Assembly (NCBI GenBank): GCA_001464735.1
Contig: LNDU01000044.1
Span: 62,001-126,000 of the forward strand
Direction: 5' to 3'
DNA from: Nitrospira sp. Ga0074138
GTDB taxonomy: Bacteria; Nitrospirota; Nitrospiria; Nitrospirales; Nitrospiraceae
DNA length: 64,000 bases
Every line of letters begins with the position of its first letter. Position 1 is the stretch's first letter. Shown here piece after piece: positions 8,937-16,057 of this stretch. Below the pieces are notes generated by a model, which saw only the letters and a list, made by a program, of their open reading frames with translations, searched no databases and was not told the origin of the DNA. The translations under genes were made by a program, and so were the position numbers.

Positions 8937-9380
8937 TCACAACGCGGCATTCACAACGCGAAGCCTCGCTTCACGGGACGGAAGGGAGTCGTTAAACATC
9001 GTCGCATAGGCTTCGCGCATGTTCTCTTGAAATCGAGAACGGCGATCTGAAGGAATTCCTGCCAAGACAGCGAGAGAAGCAATGTGCTCTCCGGATCCTC
9101 GCGCACTGTCGGCCTGCAAGTGCTCATACGAATAGCCCACAAAGAGCTCAGTTTTCTCCCTGGCACGCGTGAGGCGGTCAATCGCGACTGTTCCCGGAGT
9201 GGTGCTAGATAGGAATTTTTGTGTTGGCTCCAGGAGTTCGCCTACGGCGTTCGATGTGCCATTGGTCAACGCTGTAGTTGCATCGAATGGAGCCTTGGTA
9301 AGTTCTACTGTTGCCTCTGTGACGCAGCCAGACAAGATTAACGTCCCGAACAATAAGCCCCACAATTTGATAGTGTTCAT
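8937..9380 (-). CDS. Small lipoprotein, resembles the C-terminal part of DUF3015
   Basis: The 147-residue protein begins with a lipoprotein signal (MNTIKLWGLLFGTLILSGC): a hydrophobic segment then the lipobox LSGC, so it should be anchored to a membrane facing the periplasm. The C-terminal half (FVGYSYEHLQADSARGSGEH, then SLAVLAGIP and a phenylalanine-containing helix) resembles the end of DUF3015 proteins; function is unknown. The ATG at 9380 was chosen because GGGAG precedes it by about 9 nt and because it places the signal peptide at the N-terminus. The stop codon lies inside a 14-bp perfect tandem duplication (8930-8957). The gene is isolated, with gene-free DNA on both sides. Confidence 0.75.
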   Translation of the reverse strand: MNTIKLWGLLFGTLILSGCVTEATVELTKAPFDATTALTNGTSNAVGELLEPTQKFLSSTTPGTVAIDRLTRAREKTELFVGYSYEHLQADSARGSGEHIASLAVLAGIPSDRRSRFQENMREAYATMFNDSLPSREARLRVVNAAL

Positions 9381-9788
9381 TGGTCTACTCCCTAGTAAAT
9401 AGTCATGCAATTATTCTATTGAACCGGTAACGATCACCCTATGCATTTGCATCATCATTTGCACCTAGGAGAAACGATAGGTGATCATCCCACTTAGTCG
9501 GTTCCTCCGCTTCTGCTTGTGCCCGCCACAAAGGAATGCACGACAGACTCCACAAGCCAGCGAATCCTCCGCCAGTGGAGAACAGCTTAGGCATCGGCTT
9601 CTGACTTCTCCGCCGCTGTGCTATCTGCTCAGGGTCGCGGGCGTGTTTAGCTATCTAGAGACAGACTGCAAGTGAGGGGGCAACTTTGGGGGCAGGTCTT
9701 AAAAGTAAATTTTATGTCTGCTATCAAATCCATAAGTTATAGCGAGTATTCGATAGTCCTCGCCCCACCAAACCGCACTCCGTGCGAC
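9381..9788. other. Gene-free stretch with a weak echo of the tmRNA 3' end
   Basis: No gene is seen. Repeated GGGGGCA words occur at about 9676-9697. CCTCGCCCCACCA at 9758-9770 matches the last bases of ssrA (CCTCGCCTCCACCA) except for one missing base, and is followed by a 5-bp mini-hairpin (CGCAC/GTGCG, 9774-9786). Together with the inverted repeat behind ssrA this could mark the far edge of a decayed insertion. Confidence 0.35.
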
Positions 9789-9991
9789 CCGCCGGCCTTT
9801 TAACGTCTTTTAGTTATTGAGGCCGGCGGAAAGAGTCAGCAACCAACCGGTGTTGTTTCCTTTGGTTGACCCGGCGCCTCTTTATCGCTGTATCGTGATT
9901 GAGGGCGCCGGATAAACACTTCCAGTGTTTTGCATTGTCCTTCTGGACCGGCGGCTCATCAGGCGAAGCCTTTCTTCCTAGATGCCGCCGG
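9789..9991. repeat. Three evenly spaced GC-rich hairpins
   Basis: Three stem-loops follow each other with starts at 9789, 9871 and 9948. Stem 1 pairs 9789-9798 with 9820-9829 (10 bp, perfect). Stem 2 pairs CCGGCGCC at 9871 with GGCGCCGG ending at 9911. Stem 3 pairs CCGGCGGC at 9948 with GCCGCCGG ending at 9991. Each loop is about 20 nt. Loop 1 has an inner stem (TAAC/GTTA) and loop 3 another (AGGC/GCCT). Each is preceded by GAC(C) and followed by an A-rich stretch. They lie 100 nt before the kelch gene and may be its 5' leader structure, a set of tandem terminators or a repeat family. Primary sequences differ while structure is kept. Confidence 0.65.
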
Positions 9992-10092
9992 AGAAACCTC
10001 TCAGCTGATTCGCATCTTGCTGCAAATCCCCCTTGTGCACATACCGCTGGTTGAGGCTGCTTCTATGTGTCACCCAGGTATAGAATGAAGAC

Positions 10093-11154
10093 ATGCCTCA
10101 CCTTACAAGACCGTCGGCTCCGTGCGTTCGACTCTCGGCCACATCGATTTCGTCACTGACACCATTAATTGCTGGGCTCTTCCTGATCACGCTGTCAGTA
10201 TCCGCTCAATCAGCACAGCCTGAATCAGATCTCGGGACCTGGCGTACAGCTGCTCCGATGCCGACGAAGCGGACGGAGGTGGCAGCTGCGGCGCTGGACG
10301 GGAAAATCTATGTCGTCGGTGGGTTTGAAAAGCCCACCTTGGGCACTATGCTGAATTTCTCGATCACGCCGTCGGTTGAAATGTATGATCCAGTGACTGA
10401 CCGATGGACTTCCAAAGCGCCGCTGCCAGTTGGCCTGCATCATGTCGGGATCGGCGTTGTCGATAGGCGATTGTACGTCATCGGTGGATACACGAAGTCG
10501 GGCCTGAGTGTTTGGAACCCGGTGGCGACGGTGTATGCCTATGATCCGGCCACGGACCGCTGGACCGAACGAGCTTCGATGCCAACCGCTCGTGGTGCAC
10601 TCTCTGTGACGGAACATGAGGGGAAACTCTATGCGATCGGCGGCTACGATCGGAAGGCCAACAGCTCGGCGGTCGAAGTGTATGAGCCCGCGCGCAACGT
10701 CTGGACAACAGGTGCGTCTCTGCCGACCCCTCGCGATCACCTTGCTGCCGCGACGGTCGCCGGGAAGGTTTATGCAATCGGCGGGCGTATCGATGGCGAC
10801 TATTCTCGGAATCTTGCCGTTGTGGAACGGTATGATCCGCCCACTGATCGCTGGACGCGAGTCTCCAATCTGCCAACTGCGCGGAGCGGTATTACGACGG
10901 CAGTTGCTGAAGGAGTAATCTACGTCATGGGCGGCGAAGGATCCGGCGGCACATTCAATCAGAACGAGGCCTATGACCCGGTCCGAGACAGGTGGCAGGG
11001 CATGGCGCCGTTGCCGACTGCACGTCACGGCTTGGGATCAGCGGTCGTGCAAGGACGTATCTACTTGATTAGCGGAGGGCCGGTTCCCGGAGGGTCCTTC
11101 AGCGATCTGAACGAAGTTTTTATCCCGCCAGGAAGCAATGTGAAAGCCGACTGA
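10093..11154 (+). CDS. Exported kelch-repeat beta-propeller protein
   Basis: The 353-residue protein has an N-terminal signal peptide (hydrophobic core about residues 18-38, cleavage near AQSA) and then six kelch repeats. The repeat hallmark is a Gly-Gly pair after a hydrophobic strand (KIYVVGGF, RLYVIGGY, KLYAIGGY, KVYAIGGR, VIYVMGGE, RIYLISGG), followed by YDPxTDRW and then PLPTAR. Six blades would close one beta-propeller. It is therefore a periplasmic or secreted binding or enzymatic propeller; the ligand is unknown. The ATG lies 9 nt after a TATAGA box, so the mRNA leader may be very short. It is convergent with the protease operon that follows. Confidence 0.88.
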   Translation: MPHLTRPSAPCVRLSATSISSLTPLIAGLFLITLSVSAQSAQPESDLGTWRTAAPMPTKRTEVAAAALDGKIYVVGGFEKPTLGTMLNFSITPSVEMYDPVTDRWTSKAPLPVGLHHVGIGVVDRRLYVIGGYTKSGLSVWNPVATVYAYDPATDRWTERASMPTARGALSVTEHEGKLYAIGGYDRKANSSAVEVYEPARNVWTTGASLPTPRDHLAAATVAGKVYAIGGRIDGDYSRNLAVVERYDPPTDRWTRVSNLPTARSGITTAVAEGVIYVMGGEGSGGTFNQNEAYDPVRDRWQGMAPLPTARHGLGSAVVQGRIYLISGGPVPGGSFSDLNEVFIPPGSNVKAD

Positions 11155-11280
11155 TTCCATTCCTTCCGAACCTTTGACAGCGTGGCGGTCTCATGCTCTC
11201 CAATCGAGCGGGCTTCACGGCATTCCATTGAACATATGTCTGGTACTGTGCTCATCGAGAGAATCCAAATGCGAAGCACT

Positions 11281-11865
11281 TTATCTGGAGATCGGAAGGG
11301 TGGCACCACCGACGAGAAGAAAGTAGCCGGTGTTATAGAAGGTATGCAGAGCGATGGAGGGATACAGGGATCCAAAGCGATCTCGCGCGAAGCCGAAACA
11401 GAGAGAAGGAGCAAACACGAGCAAAGACCATGAGATGGAATGGCTGGCCAGATGGGCCGACACGAACAGCAGAGACCCCACGAGGTTGGACATAGATAGG
11501 CCAATCCATTTTTTCCGTCCCCACATGGTTTGCAGTAATTGCCCCTGGATGATGCCGCGGAACAGCAATTCTTCGAACAGAGGCTGCCACAGGGCGACGG
11601 AGAGAAATGCCGCTGACCATATGGCATGCCAAGGCAGGGGTTGAAATGCAAGGAACCAGATCATGGCAAGCCATGTTATTGGGCCAAGAGCGAACAACCA
11701 GAGAAACACAGAGTCCCGATGAAAGGGAGAATGGTATTGAAGGCTCAGTACTGCCATGACTTGGGCTGAGTCCCTTGGTCGAGGGAGGACACCAGAGGAG
11801 AAGCCTTGGGCGGGGTTCAGTTCCTGCTCTGGCGACATTCTTCGGGTGCCGAAACTCGATCTCAT
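11281..11865 (-). CDS. mrtJ: CPBP-family intramembrane protease, MrtJ type (JDVT-CTERM system)
   Basis: This is a polytopic CAAX/Bacteriocin-processing (CPBP) glutamic intramembrane endopeptidase. Hydrophobic segments fill the protein, and the family motifs are visible: paired glutamates in FEELLFRG, a histidine in SAHLASH, and a histidine and asparagine in HTFYN near the C-terminus. The immediately upstream gene encodes a subtilase ending in a JDVT-CTERM tail, the substrate type for which MrtJ proteases are named, so the assignment rests on motif plus context. The chosen ATG overlaps the subtilase stop as ATGA; a GTG at 11883 would add six residues. It acts in the inner membrane, probably cleaving or sorting the tail. 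Confidence 0.85.
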   Translation of the reverse strand: MRSSFGTRRMSPEQELNPAQGFSSGVLPRPRDSAQVMAVLSLQYHSPFHRDSVFLWLFALGPITWLAMIWFLAFQPLPWHAIWSAAFLSVALWQPLFEELLFRGIIQGQLLQTMWGRKKWIGLSMSNLVGSLLFVSAHLASHSISWSLLVFAPSLCFGFARDRFGSLYPSIALHTFYNTGYFLLVGGATLPISR

Positions 11866-14204
11866 CGGTGTCGCGCTTTCCACAACAAGACTACCAGAGA
11901 CATGATGAGCAGGGCAGGCAGCAATGGGTCGCCGGTTGTACCAGGGGCTATCGTGCAGCCTCCTCCTCCGCTATCGCTAGGGGTCGGAGGGGGTAGCGCA
12001 ATGTTGAAGGTTGCAGTGACAGTCGCATCTTTGGTAAGCGAGCAGGGGCTAGTTCCTACACAATCTCCACTCCACCCTGCGAAGACAGATCCAGGGTCGG
12101 GTGTTGCGGTGAGGTTTACTGGGCTCCCTTGGGGAAACTGTCCATTGCATGTTGCTCCGCAGTCAACTCCTGAAGAGTCGGACCTCACCGTGCCAGCGCC
12201 TGCACCTGCCTTGGTCACGGTCACGGTAAAATTGGCCACCACACTGGCCAACGCGGCTCGGGCATTGATACGCCCACCGGTCGACACCTTCCCACTCAAG
12301 GAAGCCTTCCGATCCACTGTGTTGAGGATCGCGTTCTTGAGTTGAGATACGGTGAGATTGGGATTAACCGAGAGTAGCAGGCCGGCGAGTCCCGCGACAT
12401 GTGGAGCAGCCATCGAAGTGCCCAGAAGAAACTGATAGTCCGTCGTTTCCGACGGCTGACCTGCTACACAGGCGATGCGGACATCGTCCAAATACACACC
12501 GTCAAAGACTTGGCGTTCCTCCGATATGAATCGAAAGCGAAACCGGGAGCTAGCCACACCATCCGCGACGTCCCCCCAGGTAAAAGGCTCAAATTGGTCG
12601 TTGGTATTTCCAGTGATTGTACGAATAGGCTCCCAGCTGGTTCCGCTGTTTCTTGATACTTCTGTAAGAACTCCGTCTATATCTTGCTCGGTTTGCAGGC
12701 GAACGCGGCTGTCAAGGCGGCATCCCCGCTGTCCTTCGGTAGTGAAGACTGGCCCGGTCGCAAAGGAATCGGTGTTGTTCTGATAATTTCCGTTCGGACT
12801 GTCGGCTAGACTGTTTGGTTGGCTGAATGATGCAGAATTGGTGAATCCCCAGGTGTTATTGATTCCTCCGAAAGCATACCCGAGTGCGGTTGGGTTCGAG
12901 TCGAACTTATGCAGGAGCACATTCGTAACATTCGATGTGGGCTTTGTGCTGTTGATCCTGACCCCAGGCGCGGCTACGTGGACTGTAGTGAATCCGAAAT
13001 TAGAGAGGCTTATCAATCGATCATTCTCGTCTGTAGCCGCTACTGCGATCACGTTTGCCAGCGCGGCCTTCTGTTGTCCATCACACACTGAGGGGGAACC
13101 ATAATTTGCGGGAAAGCTTGATACGTTATCGTTATCCGCTCTCTCATTTCCTGCTGCTGCAACAACAAGTACTCCTGCGGCATTCGCAGTATTCACCGTA
13201 TCATAGAGAGCCAGGCTACAATCAGGTCCTGTAAAGCTCGCGTTGATTACACGTGCGCCATTGGCGACGGCGTAGCGGATTGCACTGACAATGGCGGCGG
13301 TGGATAAGGATCCATTCACACCTCCGGCTTTTAGAGCCATCAGTCTTGCGGTCCACATGACCCCTGTGACTCCAGTTCCATTGTTCCCAGCTCCTGCGAT
13401 GATTCCCGCGACATGACTACCATGTCCGGGGTTACCACCAGGATTGAGATCGATAGGATCCATCGGATCACTGTCGTTCATCAGAAAATCCCATCCATGT
13501 ACATCGTCTACGAATCCATTTCCGTCGTCATCAACGCCATTTCCGGCAACCTCTCCCGGATTCGTCCAGATATTGGGTGCGAGATCCGGATGGTCGTAGG
13601 CAATACCCGAGTCAATAACAGCAATAATCACATCGGAGCTTCCCGTACTGATGTCCCAGGCTTCTGGTGCATCGATGTCGGCATCTGTCGTTCCCGCTGT
13701 TCCGTTGACAGGTTGACCGGTGTTATGGAGACCCCATAACGTTTCAAACTGAGCATCGCTAGGAATGGTTTTTATCCAGTAAAGATAGTTCGGCTCAGCA
13801 TACTCAATGGCCGGATTACTTCGGAACTTCAAGACCGCTTCATCGACAGACAAGGCCCCATCCAACTTGTACTGGTGGATCACTCTGCCATTCACAGGGA
13901 ACGCTTTGATTTCATGAGCGTCACCGTCTACATTGATGGACTTGATTCCTAATGAGGCTGCTTCATCCTTGAACTTGACGAGCACCTCTCCCGGTACATA
14001 CTTGCTCGGGTGAGGCGCATCCGGTGATAACGCGGTCATTGCGCTGGCTGTCTGCTTCTGTTTCGCATGAACCAAGCGATCTCCAGGCATAAGTCCCGAC
14101 AATGCGACTCCGAATGTTGTCAGTCCTAGGATGGTGCCACTCCACCAGAGCACAATTCTTACGACGCTACTTCTGTGTTTCGTACCGATAATTGGGCTCT
14201 GCAT
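11862..14204 (-). CDS. S8 subtilisin-like serine protease with JDVT-CTERM sorting tail
   Basis: The 780-residue protein starts with a signal peptide (about residues 15-45), then an inhibitory propeptide (KYVPGEVLVKF to AEPNY, about 68-140). The S8 catalytic triad is D198 (VIDSG), H261 (GHGSHVAG) and S597 (GTSMAAP). An insert of about 150 residues (430-580) between the H and S parts looks like a beta-sandwich. A cysteine-containing repeat of the divergent InlB type spans about 659-735. The last 34 residues are a Gly-rich stretch with Cys750, the motif DPLLP (759-763), a hydrophobic helix and a basic end: the JDVT-CTERM pattern. The protein should be exported, held by its tail, and handled by the adjacent MrtJ-type protease. 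It overlaps the free propeptide gene upstream by 38 nt. Confidence 0.92.
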   Translation of the reverse strand: MQSPIIGTKHRSSVVRIVLWWSGTILGLTTFGVALSGLMPGDRLVHAKQKQTASAMTALSPDAPHPSKYVPGEVLVKFKDEAASLGIKSINVDGDAHEIKAFPVNGRVIHQYKLDGALSVDEAVLKFRSNPAIEYAEPNYLYWIKTIPSDAQFETLWGLHNTGQPVNGTAGTTDADIDAPEAWDISTGSSDVIIAVIDSGIAYDHPDLAPNIWTNPGEVAGNGVDDDGNGFVDDVHGWDFLMNDSDPMDPIDLNPGGNPGHGSHVAGIIAGAGNNGTGVTGVMWTARLMALKAGGVNGSLSTAAIVSAIRYAVANGARVINASFTGPDCSLALYDTVNTANAAGVLVVAAAGNERADNDNVSSFPANYGSPSVCDGQQKAALANVIAVAATDENDRLISLSNFGFTTVHVAAPGVRINSTKPTSNVTNVLLHKFDSNPTALGYAFGGINNTWGFTNSASFSQPNSLADSPNGNYQNNTDSFATGPVFTTEGQRGCRLDSRVRLQTEQDIDGVLTEVSRNSGTSWEPIRTITGNTNDQFEPFTWGDVADGVASSRFRFRFISEERQVFDGVYLDDVRIACVAGQPSETTDYQFLLGTSMAAPHVAGLAGLLLSVNPNLTVSQLKNAILNTVDRKASLSGKVSTGGRINARAALASVVANFTVTVTKAGAGAGTVRSDSSGVDCGATCNGQFPQGSPVNLTATPDPGSVFAGWSGDCVGTSPCSLTKDATVTATFNIALPPPTPSDSGGGGCTIAPGTTGDPLLPALLIMSLVVLLWKARHR

Positions 14205-14556
14205 ACTCGATCTCCTGATATGAAGTGAGTTGGGTGATCATGGATTCAACCGACCGATCATTCCCAATTCGAACGTGATAGAGGCGTCCCCGTTGGATTT
14301 CAGCAATCACATCGATTCGGTTATTTTTCAAGATGGACGCAATCCGCTCTGGTGAAACCCCGTTTTTGAATTTGATCAACACTTCATGTGGAATGAATCG
14401 TGGTGCTGGGGATTTCACAGGAGAGTCAAGGGCGCGGGTTGTCGTCGTGTTCTGGTTCCTTGCCTCACAGGAGATGGAGAACCATGCAGCCGATACACAC
14501 ATCATGATTGTGATAAGTTGTGCTATCCGATGAGGTAGAGAAAGCAAACAAATCAT
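14167..14556 (-). CDS. Free-standing subtilisin propeptide-like protein
   Basis: The 129-residue protein has an N-terminal hydrophobic signal (about residues 10-30) with a cysteine in SISC that might be a lipobox. The rest resembles an S8 propeptide: FIPHEVLIKFKNGV, a central ferredoxin-like region, and IEYAEPNYRYE at the end. The subtilase encoded next has its own propeptide with the same beginning and end (PGEVLVKF and IEYAEPNY), so this is a second, separate copy without a protease domain. It may fold or inhibit the subtilase in trans, as I9-type inhibitors do; that is inference. Its ATG overlaps the stop of the HugZ-like frame as ATGA, and its 3' end overlaps the subtilase start. Confidence 0.82.
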   Translation of the reverse strand: MICLLSLPHRIAQLITIMMCVSAAWFSISCEARNQNTTTTRALDSPVKSPAPRFIPHEVLIKFKNGVSPERIASILKNNRIDVIAEIQRGRLYHVRIGNDRSVESMITQLTSYQEIEYAEPNYRYETQK

Positions 14557-15022
14557 CTCGTCTCTCCGATGGAGACAAAGGCCTGACCGAATCCAAGCAC
14601 GAAGTGGGCGTCTTCAAGCCGCAATTCCCAGAGAGCAAAATCACCAAAGCCAAACATCATCGCAGCTTGGGGAAACCGCGACAAGTATCGCTCCCTGAGG
14701 TCGCCATACGACGGTGCATCAGGTGAAGCGGTGCCGCGTGATCCTGAAGGTTCATTCTTCTTACCGCCAGAGGATTTTCCCCTGGTTCATCCGGTTCGGC
14801 GATGAACAGCGACACACGAGGATCAGTCAGCAGATGTTGCGTGTGCAGTGCCAGTCGGCTGAGGTGCAGATAGGCTCGCGTCCAGTCCGATCCAAACACA
14901 TAAGGCACGTGCGATCCAAATGGCCGTCCATTTCGCATCGCGAGCAGCACGGCTGTGCGAACATCTTGCACCAATGCCGACCACGCCTCTTGATCGTTTT
15001 CACCGGTCAATGCGGTTGCCAT
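14553..15022 (-). pseudogene. HugZ-like pyridoxamine-phosphate-oxidase-fold gene with a frameshift
   Basis: The first frame (ATG at 15022) encodes a HugZ/PNPOx-like N-terminus: RTAVLLAMRNGRPFGSHVPY, then SLFIAEPDEPGENPLAVRRM. At about 14725 it loses register and stops at 14657. The other frame carries the expected continuation (LRERYLSRFPQAAMMFGFGD, then FALWELRLEDAHFVLGFGQA) and ends at 14553, overlapping the next gene as ATGA. The total of 470 nt is one base short of an intact 156-codon gene. I see no slippery heptamer at the junction, so a one-base deletion or a sequence error is more likely than programmed frameshifting. Intact relatives bind haem or flavin; here the product may be dead. 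Confidence 0.82.
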
Positions 15023-15492
15023 CGTTCATCTTTCTCCAGAGTGGGTAACGTGAAATCTGACATCTGCGGTACGCTCACCAACACGATACTATCCGTTTCA
15101 GGCAATTGCCAGATGATAAGTGCCGACCAAGGGAATTCACCATATCTCTTGACTGACTGCACCGCGAAGCCTATCGTAGCCTTGTGGGGGGAGTTAACGC
15201 CCCGAGGGAATATGGTTCATCAGGGGGTCGAGCGAGAGGACGGTGTGCAGGACCAGCTTGTACTGGGAAGCCTAAACTCCTCCCAAGATCTCCGCCGTAC
15301 CTAATCGTCCTCGGTTAGGTGCGTGCTCCTCCCACCCTTAATGTTCGCTCCATCGCTCTCCTCGATCTCCTAACCTCCTTTTTGATTTTGACCTAGCAGC
15401 AGCCGTTTCTGGTGTATCCAGGCACAAATAGGACCGCCTGCTATACTTTGGTCAATTGACGCATCGTTTGGGTACTGCAACGGTTCCACAAC
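15023..15492. other. Intergenic stretch between the divergent HugZ-like and DUF4124 genes
   Basis: It should hold the promoters of both divergent units. A TATACT box lies near 15440 on the plus strand, and a 6-bp inverted repeat (ACCTAA/TTAGGT, 15299-15320) is present. No coding region is convincing. Confidence 0.45.
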
Positions 15493-16047
15493 ATGAAAGT
15501 CTTCATCCTCAGCCTCATGAGCTGTTCCCTCCTATGGCCGATTGTCGGATGGGCGGAACTCTATAAATGGATTGACGACCAAGGGACTTTTCATATTACC
15601 GATACGCCACCTCCCATGACCAAAAACAAGTCCGCGACGTTTGCGGTGCCAGCTCCTCGATCCACCGTACCGAAGAAGACGACAGTTCGCCCGACCCTGC
15701 CTGGGCACCCCCAAGCAGAGGTTGAGCCCATATCCGGTCCAATAGTCCCTTCTCCTGCACACGAAGAAGTGACTATCCAACGGCCCATGGAGGGGTTGAG
15801 TCCCAACCAGGCTGTGCTGACGAGTTCGTGGCACATCTTCGACAGTACCCTGATGAAGGCTAAGGCTCCCGTTCAGCGATGGAAGGATGAACAGGGCCTT
15901 GATCATTTTGTCGATGTCTTGCCGGTGACTCGGGGTAGCTCCGAAACTGCTTCAAAGTTGGAAGATGGTTTTGCCTCACAGGCTACACGCAGGGCCAAGG
16001 ACCGGGCGACTAGTGTGTCTCGCTCACGCCGTCAATCGGGTGAATGA
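15493..16047 (+). CDS. Exported protein with N-terminal DUF4124 domain
   Basis: The 184-residue protein has a signal peptide (about residues 1-21, ending VGWA) followed at once by a DUF4124 domain, recognised by ELYKWIDDQGTFHITDTPPP. The middle is proline-rich and probably extended. A second partial motif, QRWKDEQGLDHFVDVLPV, near residue 127 looks like a second DUF4124 unit. DUF4124 proteins are periplasmic and of unknown function. The start is the ATG that puts the signal peptide at the N-terminus. The WD40 gene begins 10 nt after its stop, so the two are probably one transcript. Confidence 0.82.
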   Translation: MKVFILSLMSCSLLWPIVGWAELYKWIDDQGTFHITDTPPPMTKNKSATFAVPAPRSTVPKKTTVRPTLPGHPQAEVEPISGPIVPSPAHEEVTIQRPMEGLSPNQAVLTSSWHIFDSTLMKAKAPVQRWKDEQGLDHFVDVLPVTRGSSETASKLEDGFASQATRRAKDRATSVSRSRRQSGE

Positions 16048-16057
16048 AACGAAGACC

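Noticed and set aside
9781..9995. The hairpin array as a CRISPR
   Set aside because: The repeat units share structure but not sequence, there are only three, and no cas gene is near.
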